18,091 nucleotides of DNA, taken from assembly GCA_001643475.1 (NCBI GenBank), contig LXTK01000157.1:1-18091 (forward strand), given 5' to 3'. The DNA comes from Proteobacteria bacterium SPGG2 (GTDB taxonomy: Bacteria; Pseudomonadota; Gammaproteobacteria; Acidiferrobacterales; SPGG2). Both the position numbers and the translations under genes were made by a program. Positions 1 to 7,347 of this stretch are shown piece after piece (within the stretch, counting starts at the first letter, position 1; each line of letters starts with the position of its first letter). The notes under the pieces were generated by a model. The model did no database searches. It was not told the DNA's origin and saw only the letters and a program-made list of their open reading frames with translations.

Positions 1-1
1 C

Positions 2-595
2 AAAACCATGTCGGTATCAGCGGTGGAACCGGCGGTCCGCGCCGGGCAGATGGAGTTTGGCGAAAATACGATTCAAGACGCGCGCACCAAGATTCCCCGG
101 TTCGAAGGCCGCGGTCTCACGTGGCACTTTATTGGCCATCTGCAAACCAACAAAGTCAAATTTGTTCCAGGCCAGTTCGCCTGGGTACACTCTATTGATC
201 GGTTTGACCTGGCAGCGAAACTGTCGCGTCATGCACAACGGGCTGGAAAACAGATCAATGGCCTTATTCAAGTAAACGTGACGGGTGAATCTGGCAAGCA
301 CGGCACAACACCCAAAGATGTGTTTGCCTTGATCGAGCAAATCTTAGAGGCTGAACTTGCTGGCGTGGCGTTACGCGGACTGATGACGTTGGGAGCTTAC
401 ACCGCCAACGAATCGGAGTTACACGATGGGTTCGCTCAGTTACGACAACTACGAGACAATTGCGCCGAGCGCTTTGTCCTAAAGGGATTTACGGAGCTCT
501 CAATGGGGATGACTAACGACTATGCGATAGCCATCGCCGAAGGTGCAACGTTTGTGCGCGTCGGTACCGCGATATTTGGCGAGCGTAAAAAATAA
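2..595 (+). CDS. yggS: YggS/PLPBP family pyridoxal 5'-phosphate homeostasis protein, 5'-truncated by window edge
   Basis: This is the C-terminal ~197 residues of a YggS/PROSC protein, a cytoplasmic PLP-binding, alanine-racemase-fold barrel that buffers free PLP and affects amino-acid and keto-acid pools; no enzymatic reaction is established. Family signatures seen: FGEN, WHFIGHLQTNK, the VHSIDR strand, and near the end LSMGMTNDY followed by VRVGTAIFG, the phosphate-binding end of the barrel. Family members are about 230 residues. The reading frame is open to the left edge and begins with Lys-Thr, which aligns with the SKT segment carrying the PLP lysine, so the ATG at 8 is internal and about 30 residues lie outside the window. 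It converges on the reductase gene with a 21-base gap and no visible terminator. Identification is firm; only the start is unknown. Confidence 0.93.
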   Translation, partial: KTMSVSAVEPAVRAGQMEFGENTIQDARTKIPRFEGRGLTWHFIGHLQTNKVKFVPGQFAWVHSIDRFDLAAKLSRHAQRAGKQINGLIQVNVTGESGKHGTTPKDVFALIEQILEAELAGVALRGLMTLGAYTANESELHDGFAQLRQLRDNCAERFVLKGFTELSMGMTNDYAIAIAEGATFVRVGTAIFGERKK

Positions 596-616
596 ACGTC
601 AACTAATCCAAGTAGG

Positions 617-1501
617 TCAGGATGGGCTGCTGCCAACACCCGCTTCTTCCAGTATGCGAGGAACGAGCCGTTCGCGGCCGATCGGCATGATGTGAATTCC
701 TCGACAAAGCCCCCTTAGCGCCTTGATCGTCCGAGCCGCGATAGTGGCACTCGTGTTGTCCGGCTCGACAGCATCGTCGATCTCCCGGATGAGCGCGTCC
801 GGAACATGAATGCCGGGAACCTTAGCGTTTAAATACGCCGCCATCTTTGCTGATTTCAAAGGAATAATCCCCGCAAGAATAGGTACGTTAAGAGATTCGG
901 TCTGTTTAACAAATTTTTCAAATGCGCCAGGGTCAAAGATTGCTTGGGTTTGAAGAAAATCAGCCCCGGCTTCGATCTTCTCTTCCATTCGCTTGATCTC
1001 ATCGGTGATATTAGTTGCCCCGGGATTCACTACCGCGCCCACGCAAAATTTCGGCGTGCCGTTAAGCGCGTTACCTGTGAGATCAGTACCATTTTCGAGC
1101 GCACGCGCGGCTTCGATAATCATCGCTGCATAAACGTCAAATACTGGCTTTGCTTCTGGGTGATCTCCGTAACTCGGTGGATCGCCGCCCATAACAACGA
1201 TATTGTTGATCCCGAGCACGGCCGCGCCCAGTAGATCCGCCTGCAACGCGATGCGGTTACGGTCGCGCGAAGTCACCTGCACTATCGACTCGATTCCTCT
1301 ATCATGCAACATATGCGCGACCGCCATCGGTGCGACTGACATTCTCGCGTTGTGTGAATCCGTTAGATTAAACGCGTCAACGTAATCTCTTAGGCGATCT
1401 GCTACTTCATACAGTTTGGTTAAGTCGGTACCTTTCGGTGGGTTGAGTTCACTGGTTACGATAAACGCCTTAGACTTCAAGGCTGTGCTAAACGTGGTCA
1501 A
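617..1501 (-). CDS. methylenetetrahydrofolate reductase family protein (MetF-like, non-canonical branch)
   Basis: A 294-residue TIM-barrel flavoprotein of the 5,10-methylenetetrahydrofolate reductase family, which makes 5-methyl-tetrahydrofolate for methionine synthesis or C1 metabolism. Seen: TSELNPPKG near residues 16-24, where Glu18 matches the conserved Glu of the E. coli FEFFPP motif; a DAFNLTDSHNAR strand; VVMGGDPPS with Asp107 aligning to the flavin/folate-site Asp; and a C-terminal LCRGIHIMPIGRE segment. These signatures resemble the short MTHFRs of archaea and C1-metabolising bacteria more than enterobacterial MetF, so the electron donor may not be NADH and no symbol is given. The start is TTG at 1501, chosen because AGGAG (complement of 1508-1512) lies 6 bases upstream and no ATG fits. 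It stands alone, divergent from dapD. Confidence 0.85.
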   Translation of the reverse strand: MTTFSTALKSKAFIVTSELNPPKGTDLTKLYEVADRLRDYVDAFNLTDSHNARMSVAPMAVAHMLHDRGIESIVQVTSRDRNRIALQADLLGAAVLGINNIVVMGGDPPSYGDHPEAKPVFDVYAAMIIEAARALENGTDLTGNALNGTPKFCVGAVVNPGATNITDEIKRMEEKIEAGADFLQTQAIFDPGAFEKFVKQTESLNVPILAGIIPLKSAKMAAYLNAKVPGIHVPDALIREIDDAVEPDNTSATIAARTIKALRGLCRGIHIMPIGRERLVPRILEEAGVGSSPS

Positions 1502-1830
1502 TCGATGCTCCTGACTAATTGATGAGGAATGCCGATCCGATGATTCTTATAGATAAGGAGCGGCTTGTCTAGCGTCATCGTCTCCGTTAGCAAGCTCGAT
1601 GCGTCCCAACCCCCGTTTGGAGACCAAAACTCAGATGCCTTATAATTTGTCGCTTTCTACCAATATCAATCACAACAATGAATGTCCGTATTACCCCTAT
1701 TCTGATCTCAATAGATCGAAACAAGGGCGCAGCCTCAAAACGAGGTTGAGTACTGCTACCTGATGTTTCCAATTGAGTTGGTGCGGAACGTGAAGAGAAC
1801 CTTGCGATAACGTTACTTGGAGAGCCATTC
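1502..1830. other. 329-base divergent intergenic region between the MTHFR-like gene and dapD
   Basis: No convincing gene is seen. An 81-codon minus-strand frame at 1587-1832 has no recognisable family and no good ribosome site, and I treat it as chance. The region holds the ribosome site of the reductase (complement of 1508-1512), a likely sigma-70 promoter for dapD (1617-1646), and the dapD ribosome site GGAGAG at 1819-1824. Small inverted repeats (CCTC/GAGG around 1735-1746, CCAA/TTGG around 1769-1781) lie in the approximately 180-base dapD leader but are too short to call a riboswitch. I see no lysine-riboswitch core. Confidence 0.6.
1617..1646 (+). promoter_or_regulatory. putative sigma-70 promoter for dapD-dapE
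   Basis: TTGGAG (1617-1622) and a consensus TATAAT (1641-1646) are separated by 18 bases. Transcription would start near 1653 and leave a leader of about 180 bases before dapD. The -10 is perfect and the -35 matches 4 of 6 positions. This is sequence match only; another promoter nearer the gene is possible. Confidence 0.4.
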
Positions 1831-2652
1831 ATGAATGAAATCCAACAGGTGATTGATCAAGCCTTCGAGCGTAGAGGCCAAATCACGCCAAGGACGGCTG
1901 AAACACACGTGAAGGATGCAGTCTTGGAAGCCATCGAGCTGCTTGACAGTGGTAAGGCTCATGTAGCGACAAAATCGAACGATACTTGGGTCGTTAATGA
2001 ATGGTTAAAAAAAGCGGTGCTGCTGTACTTTCGTATCGAAGACAATAGCCTTATCAAAGGCAGCTTTACCAATTACTACGACAAGATTCCCTCTAAGTTC
2101 GTGGACTACAGCTCGCGCAGCTTTCGTGAGCGCGGTTTCCGCGTTGTGCCACCGGCTACGGTTAGATATGGCGCATATGTTGCGCCTAGTGTGGTGCTAA
2201 TGCCTAGCTACATCAATATCGGCGCCTATGTCGACGAAGGAACAATGGTCGACACCTGGGCAACAGTAGGCTCATGTGCATTTATTGGCAAAAACGTACA
2301 CCTATCAGGTGGGGTTGGCATAGGTGGCGTGCTTGAGCCGATTCAAGCTGCCCCGACCATTGTCGAGGACAACTGTTTTATCGGTGCGCGCTCGGAGATC
2401 GTAGAGGGTGTGGTCGTAGAAGCAGGGTCGGTAATTTCAATGGGTGTTTATATAGGTCAAAGCACGAAGATTCTCGATCGTGACAGCGGTGAAATCATAT
2501 ATGGTCGGGTACCGGCCGGTTCTGTCGTCGTATCGGGAACATTACCGGCAGCGGACGGTAGTCACGGATTATATTGCGCTGTCATCGTCAAACGCGTAGA
2601 CGAAAAAACACGCGGCAAGATCAATATCAACGAACTTCTAAGGAACATTTAG
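1831..2652 (+). CDS. dapD: 2,3,4,5-tetrahydropyridine-2,6-dicarboxylate N-succinyltransferase
   Basis: DapD transfers succinyl from succinyl-CoA to tetrahydrodipicolinate, the committing step of the succinylase branch to meso-diaminopimelate and lysine; the enzyme is a cytoplasmic trimer. The 273-residue length matches the E. coli enzyme (274). Seen: an N-terminal helical domain (about 1-100), then a left-handed beta-helix of hexapeptide repeats through residue ~235, including VRYGAYVAPSVVLMPSYIN, GGVGIGGVLEP and FIGARSEIVEG. A C-terminal cap ends in KININELLRNI. The ATG at 1831 has GGAGAG 6 bases upstream. dapE follows after 13 bases, so the two are very likely co-transcribed; the dapC aminotransferase is not next to them. 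Identification is secure. Confidence 0.97.
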   Translation: MNEIQQVIDQAFERRGQITPRTAETHVKDAVLEAIELLDSGKAHVATKSNDTWVVNEWLKKAVLLYFRIEDNSLIKGSFTNYYDKIPSKFVDYSSRSFRERGFRVVPPATVRYGAYVAPSVVLMPSYINIGAYVDEGTMVDTWATVGSCAFIGKNVHLSGGVGIGGVLEPIQAAPTIVEDNCFIGARSEIVEGVVVEAGSVISMGVYIGQSTKILDRDSGEIIYGRVPAGSVVVSGTLPAADGSHGLYCAVIVKRVDEKTRGKININELLRNI

Positions 2653-2665
2653 CGTAGCTCGATCC

Positions 2666-3802
2666 ATGGAGAAGACAGCTGAGCTAACAATGGCGTTGAT
2701 GGCACGTCCATCGGTGACGCCGAATGACGAAGGGTGCCAGGACCTCATGATAGAGCGTCTTAGTCCTCTTGGCTTTGAAGTAGAGCGTCTGCGATTTGGT
2801 GAGGTCGATAACTTCTGGGCCCAGCGGGGACAAGATGCACCGCTGGTAGTCTTTGCTGGTCATACGGATGTGGTGCCAGCTGGGCCCGGCGATATGTGGG
2901 ATAGCGATCCGTTTGTCCCGGAAATACGAGATGGCTACATCTATGGACGCGGCGCTGCCGATATGAAGGCCTCGCTGGCGGCGTTTGTTGTTGCAATCGA
3001 GGAATTCATTGAACGACATCCGCAACACAACGGGTCGATAGGCCTGCTTATCACTTCCGACGAAGAAGGCATCGCAACCGACGGCACCGTCAAGGTCGTT
3101 GATTGGCTCAACCGTCAGGGCAAGAAAATCGACTATTGCATTGTCGGCGAACCCTCCTCTGTGAGCGCGATCGGTGACACCATAAAAGTGGGTCGTCGGG
3201 GCTCGTTGAACGGCATCCTCACCGTCCATGGGGTACAGGGCCATGTCGCTTACCCAGATCTTGCCAACAACCCGATTCATGCCATCGCTCCCATCCTCGC
3301 GGAGTTGGTGGCGGCCGAATGGGACCAAGGAACAGCGGACTTTCCGCCCACTAGCTTTCAGATTTCCAATATCCACGGGGGCACGGGGGCTGATAACGTG
3401 ATCCCATCAACGTTAGAGATCTTGTTCAACTTCCGTTATTCACCGGCCGTGACCACGGCCGAGCTTTGTCAGCGCGTAGAGGCCAGCCTGCGCCGACATG
3501 GTATCGACTACAGCTTAGATTGGCGTCGCTCTGGTAACCCGTTTTTGACCAGCAACGGCCCCCTCGTTGAGGCGATCTCCAGTGCGGTGCAAACACAACT
3601 CGGCGTTGAGCCCAAGCGAGCCACGACCGGCGGCACCTCGGATGGGCGATTTATTGCACCGACGGGGGCCCAAGTGGTCGAGCTTGGGCCCATAAACAAG
3701 ACCATCCACAAGGCCAATGAGCGGGTCCGCCTGCAGGATCTGCCACGGTTGGCCCAAGTCTACACCAAGGCGTTAGAACTTTTGCTGGTCGAAAAAGACT
3801 AA
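2666..3802 (+). CDS. dapE: succinyl-diaminopimelate desuccinylase
   Basis: DapE is the di-zinc hydrolase that removes succinate from N-succinyl-LL-diaminopimelate, giving LL-DAP for peptidoglycan and lysine. The protein is 378 residues, the usual length for the M20 peptidase family. All metal-site motifs are visible: AGHTDVVPAG (His66, Asp68), YGRGAADMKAS (bridging Asp99), SDEEG (general base Glu133 and zinc ligand Glu134), GEPSS (Glu162) and a C-terminal HKANE His. The dimerisation/lid domain is about 180-290, including RRGSLNGILTVHGVQGHVAY. GGTSDGRF is intact. The gene sits 13 bases after dapD and lacks a strong ribosome site, suggesting translational help from dapD. A 230-codon antisense frame over it is a shadow. 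Confidence 0.97.
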   Translation: MEKTAELTMALMARPSVTPNDEGCQDLMIERLSPLGFEVERLRFGEVDNFWAQRGQDAPLVVFAGHTDVVPAGPGDMWDSDPFVPEIRDGYIYGRGAADMKASLAAFVVAIEEFIERHPQHNGSIGLLITSDEEGIATDGTVKVVDWLNRQGKKIDYCIVGEPSSVSAIGDTIKVGRRGSLNGILTVHGVQGHVAYPDLANNPIHAIAPILAELVAAEWDQGTADFPPTSFQISNIHGGTGADNVIPSTLEILFNFRYSPAVTTAELCQRVEASLRRHGIDYSLDWRRSGNPFLTSNGPLVEAISSAVQTQLGVEPKRATTGGTSDGRFIAPTGAQVVELGPINKTIHKANERVRLQDLPRLAQVYTKALELLLVEKD

Positions 3803-3808
3803 TTCGGC

Positions 3809-3836
3809 TTTAAATCAACATATTATAGGCTATAAT
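3809..3836 (+). promoter_or_regulatory. putative promoter of the kinase-phosphatase-FHA cassette, with palindrome over the -10
   Basis: TTTAAA (3809-3814), a 16-base spacer and a consensus TATAAT (3831-3836) fit a sigma-70 promoter. The -10 lies in a perfect palindrome, ATTATAG-G-CTATAAT (3822-3836). The 9-mer GGCTATAAT (3828-3836) recurs exactly at 3885-3893, 57 bases downstream, giving a second -10-like box or a half-operator. No transcription factor is recognisable nearby. The promoter call is a sequence match; the operator role is inference. Confidence 0.4.
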
Positions 3837-3935
3837 TCAATCTCGTTCTTATCAGGCCGACGCCATCAAACCCTTAGCGCCAATGGCTATAATAATGATC
3901 AACCTAGCCTACGGTGCATAAATGAGACAAGCGGG

Positions 3936-6464
3936 ATGTTGAAGCGGGACTGGTTTCTAGGCCTTATTCTCTCCTTAGCATTCGCCGCCGCCACCTTGTC
4001 CGGCGTTGCATTTCTACAGAATATGGAGCGCTTGGCCTACGACACTGGCGTCAAACTCACGCCCAGTGATGCGGCTGCGACCAAAGAAATTGTCATCGTC
4101 GCCATTGACGACGATAGCATCGAGGAAATCGGTCGTTGGCCATGGCCGCGTAACATTTTGGCGGACATGATCACCCAACTCTCCGAGGCGGGCGCCAAAG
4201 TCATAGGGCTACAGATATTCTTGTCAGAACCGCAGACCGATCCAGGCCTAGCCTATTTCCGCGAACTGCGGGAGTTCATGGGCAAAACCGAATTTCCACC
4301 GGAAGCGGTACCCCAAGTATTTAAGATAAAGGAATTCATCAACCGCGTTGAACAAGAGCTCGATGCCGACCGCAGACTTGCCGAGGCCATACCAAACGCG
4401 GGCAACGTATTGATGCCCATGTTCTTCAATGTGCAGGTACCACTGGGTAACCCCGATGCCGATCCCCCTGAGTTCATTCAGCGAAACCGCTTGAGCAAGA
4501 TTGTCATTCGCCCAGAGTTGCACGGCACTCCGAGGGAGACCGACAAGATTGAGCTTGCACCGTTAGCGGTCTTCGGCGACCAGACAGCGGGGATTGGGCA
4601 TCTTAATCTGTTTCCTGATGTCGATGGCGGCATACGCAGAGAGACCCTTGTCCTCAAACACTACGAAAACTATTACCCGTCACTTACCTTGCTACTCGCG
4701 GCACGTAGCCTCAATCTCGAGGCAAAAGACATCACCGTTTACTTGGGCGAAAGTGTCAAACTCGGACGTTTACTAATAAATACCGACGCAAACATGGGCA
4801 TGCTCACAGGCTTTTACTCCACCGAGGGCGACGAAGAAGCGTTTTCCATCTATTCCTTTCACCATGTTCGTGACGGCGCGCTCGATGCCTCTGCTTTCAA
4901 AGACAAGATCGTGCTGATCGGTCCAACCGCCAAGGGCGTCGGCAGCACCCGTGTGACGCCCGTTTCGTCAACCATGTCCGATGCAGAGCTCACCGCCAAT
5001 GTCATCGCCAGTATTCGTAACCAACATTTTTATATCGAACCGGAATGGACTGAAGCGGCCGTCGCCGCTATCTTTGTTGCCGTCGCGTTATATCTCATGT
5101 TCGTCTTACCTAATCTGGGCGCTGCCCTCGCTGCGATCGTGTCCCTGTTCCTATTCCTGGGCTTGCTGGGTGCCGAACAGTATATGCTGATCGACAAGAA
5201 GGTCTGGTTGCAAACCGTGCCACCGGCACTACTTTTGCTAGTCGGGCATATCGCGCTAACTACAAAACGTTTTTTTGCCACTGAGCGTCAAAAGAAATCC
5301 GTCGAAACGGATGCAGCGCAGACGAACCGCATGCTGGGCCTGTCCTTCCAGGGACAGGGCCAACTCGATATGGCCATGGACAAGTTTCGCCGGCTACCGG
5401 TCGATAAGTCAGTATTAGAGCTAATGTACAATCTTTCGCTCGATTTCGAGCGTAAACGTCAATTCAACAAGGCCGTGTCGGCTTACAACTATATTCTTGA
5501 ACACGATCCGAAGTTCAGAGACACGAATGAACGCAAACAGCGCGCCGAAACGACGGAACGCACAATTACGCTTGGCGATCGGCACATGACCTCCGGGGGC
5601 ACGCTTATTTTGGACGGTGTCGATCAAAAACCCACGCTCGGCCGTTACGAAGTCGAAAAAGAGCTGGGCAAGGGGGCAATGGGTACTGTCTATCTTGGTC
5701 GCGATCCGAAAATCAATCGCGTAGTTGCCATAAAGACCATGGCATTGTCTGACGAATTCGAAGAGGAAGAATTAGCAAAGGCAAAAGATCGATTCTTTCG
5801 TGAGGCGGAAACCGCCGGTCGATTGAGCCATCCCAATATCGTGACCATATACGATGCCGGTGAAGAACATGACCTCGCCTATATCGCCATGGAGTTTCTG
5901 CACGGCAAGGATCTTACGCATTTGACTAAGTCTCAAGGGCGTCTGCCTGAAGCGTGGGTCTTAGATCTGATCGCAAAAGTGGCCGACGCGCTCGATTATG
6001 CGCACAAGCAGGACGTGGTCCACAGAGACATCAAACCAGCCAATATTATGTACGACGAGGAGAGCAAGAGCATCAAAGTGACTGACTTTGGGATCGCCCG
6101 CATTACGGCTTCCAGTCGAACACGGACTGGGGTTATCCTCGGCACTCCGTCTTATATGTCACCGGAGCAACTGGCGGGAAAAAAGGTCGATGGCCGATCA
6201 GATCTCTTCTCGCTGGGGATAATGATGTACGAGTTACTTGGTGGTGAGCAGCCTTTCCGCGGTGAGACTATGGCAGCATTGATGTTTCAGATTGCCAATA
6301 ACAAACATCCGGATATTACGCGACTGTGCCCTGACCTTTCGCCCGGTGTCCGGCCTATAATAGATAGGCTACTGGAGAAGGATGTAGAAAAACGATTTCA
6401 GACTGGTGGTGAGCTCAAACAGGCTATCATTAATTGTATGAACTCGACAGTACAAAGCGGGTAA
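3936..6464 (+). CDS. CHASE2-domain transmembrane serine/threonine protein kinase with TPR-like linker
   Basis: An 842-residue membrane kinase. Order: TM1 (about 8-27); a large extracytoplasmic CHASE2 sensor (about 33-360, with VAIDDDSIEEIGRWPWPR and FKDKIVLIG); three closely spaced TM helices (about 370-391, 395-412, 424-443); a cytoplasmic TPR-like helical stretch (about 462-530); a short linker; and a C-terminal Hanks-type kinase domain (about 570-832). Kinase residues are complete: GKGAMGTVYLG loop 578-588, VAIK Lys600, alpha-C Glu623, HRDIKPAN (Asp698, Asn703), DFG 717-719 and GTPSYMSPEQ 736-745. Ser/Thr-rich residues 726-731 are candidate autophosphorylation sites. It should therefore be catalytically active and respond to a periplasmic signal, which is unknown. 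The stop overlaps the start of the phosphatase gene by one base. Start chosen: ATG 3936, directly before TM1, with a weak AGCGGG site. Confidence 0.93.
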   Translation: MLKRDWFLGLILSLAFAAATLSGVAFLQNMERLAYDTGVKLTPSDAAATKEIVIVAIDDDSIEEIGRWPWPRNILADMITQLSEAGAKVIGLQIFLSEPQTDPGLAYFRELREFMGKTEFPPEAVPQVFKIKEFINRVEQELDADRRLAEAIPNAGNVLMPMFFNVQVPLGNPDADPPEFIQRNRLSKIVIRPELHGTPRETDKIELAPLAVFGDQTAGIGHLNLFPDVDGGIRRETLVLKHYENYYPSLTLLLAARSLNLEAKDITVYLGESVKLGRLLINTDANMGMLTGFYSTEGDEEAFSIYSFHHVRDGALDASAFKDKIVLIGPTAKGVGSTRVTPVSSTMSDAELTANVIASIRNQHFYIEPEWTEAAVAAIFVAVALYLMFVLPNLGAALAAIVSLFLFLGLLGAEQYMLIDKKVWLQTVPPALLLLVGHIALTTKRFFATERQKKSVETDAAQTNRMLGLSFQGQGQLDMAMDKFRRLPVDKSVLELMYNLSLDFERKRQFNKAVSAYNYILEHDPKFRDTNERKQRAETTERTITLGDRHMTSGGTLILDGVDQKPTLGRYEVEKELGKGAMGTVYLGRDPKINRVVAIKTMALSDEFEEEELAKAKDRFFREAETAGRLSHPNIVTIYDAGEEHDLAYIAMEFLHGKDLTHLTKSQGRLPEAWVLDLIAKVADALDYAHKQDVVHRDIKPANIMYDEESKSIKVTDFGIARITASSRTRTGVILGTPSYMSPEQLAGKKVDGRSDLFSLGIMMYELLGGEQPFRGETMAALMFQIANNKHPDITRLCPDLSPGVRPIIDRLLEKDVEKRFQTGGELKQAIINCMNSTVQSG

Positions 6465-7291
6465 TGCATATGGCCGACCTAGCAATAGCCGGTAGCACCG
6501 ATCCAGGCATGATACGGCCTAACAATGAGGACCGTATCTCGACGACGCCTGAGCTGGGGCTTGCTGTTGTTGCCGATGGTATGGGCGGTCACCAAGCGGG
6601 TGAAGTAGCGAGCGGCATGGCTGTAGATGTGGTCACACGACACTTGATTAATGTCTTTTCGCGTGACACCCCACCAACCGACGAAGAAATAGCTGATCAG
6701 TCATCTGTCGAACTCAGGGCAGTCGGTGAAGCTATTGCGCTGGCCAATACGGCGATATTCGAACTTGCCCAATCGAGCCCGAACTGTTCTGGCATGGGTA
6801 CCACAGTTGTAGTTACTCTGTTTCACGAAGACAAGGTATGCATCGGGCACGTGGGTGATTCTCGACTGTACCGATATCGCAACGACACGCTAGAGCTGAT
6901 AACCGAAGATCACTCGCTCGTGCAAGAACTGGTAGCACGCGGATTGATCACCCCGGAAGAAGCACGCAATTCAGTAAATAAGAACCTGGTCACGCGAGCG
7001 CTGGGCATAGAACCTACGGTTGAGTCACAATTAACTGAGCAAACCCTTCAGGACCAGGACATTTACTTGCTTTGTTCGGATGGGTTAAACGACGTGCTAC
7101 CGGACGACGTCACCGCCCAGTTACTCAAGGATCATGGAGGCGATTTGCAGGCGGCAGCAGATCGATTGGTGGCTCAAGTCAACGCTAGGGGTGGCCCTGA
7201 CAATGTATCTATCGTACTTGTGCGTACAGGAGATCAGTTCCTAAGAGATGCGGAAGCGATAGCTAAGCTGTTTAGAGAAAGCAATGGCTAA
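6464..7291 (+). CDS. PP2C-family serine/threonine protein phosphatase (Stp1/PppA type)
   Basis: A soluble 275-residue metal-dependent phosphatase, expected to reverse the action of the upstream kinase. Motifs in order: RPNNEDR (Asp23), ADGMGGHQAGE (Asp38, Gly39), MGTTVVV, GHVGDSRLYRY, SDGL (Asp206) and GGPDNVS (Asp246, Asn247); the metal-binding aspartates are all present. The start is placed at the ATG of TAATG, where the kinase stop (6462-6464) and this start share one base, an arrangement typical of translational coupling; ATG at 6470 is a close alternative. An upstream ATG at 6434 would add 10 residues inside the kinase gene and is less likely. No membrane segment or extra domain is seen. 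The FHA gene follows after 56 bases. Confidence 0.93.
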   Translation: MHMADLAIAGSTDPGMIRPNNEDRISTTPELGLAVVADGMGGHQAGEVASGMAVDVVTRHLINVFSRDTPPTDEEIADQSSVELRAVGEAIALANTAIFELAQSSPNCSGMGTTVVVTLFHEDKVCIGHVGDSRLYRYRNDTLELITEDHSLVQELVARGLITPEEARNSVNKNLVTRALGIEPTVESQLTEQTLQDQDIYLLCSDGLNDVLPDDVTAQLLKDHGGDLQAAADRLVAQVNARGGPDNVSIVLVRTGDQFLRDAEAIAKLFRESNG

Positions 7292-7347
7292 TAAAACTAG
7301 TTCCACGCATCCTTGCGATTTCTTTGCATAACGGGGTAGACGGAGAG

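Noticed and set aside
1647..1830. Lysine riboswitch in the dapD leader
   Set aside because: No multi-helix core of that riboswitch can be recognised; only tiny inverted repeats are present.
1587..1832. 81-codon minus-strand frame in the divergent region before dapD
   Set aside because: No recognisable family, no good ribosome site, and it covers the likely dapD promoter and leader.
2684..3376. 230-codon minus-strand frame
   Set aside because: Antisense shadow of dapE, whose protein is unmistakable; the shadow has no family features.
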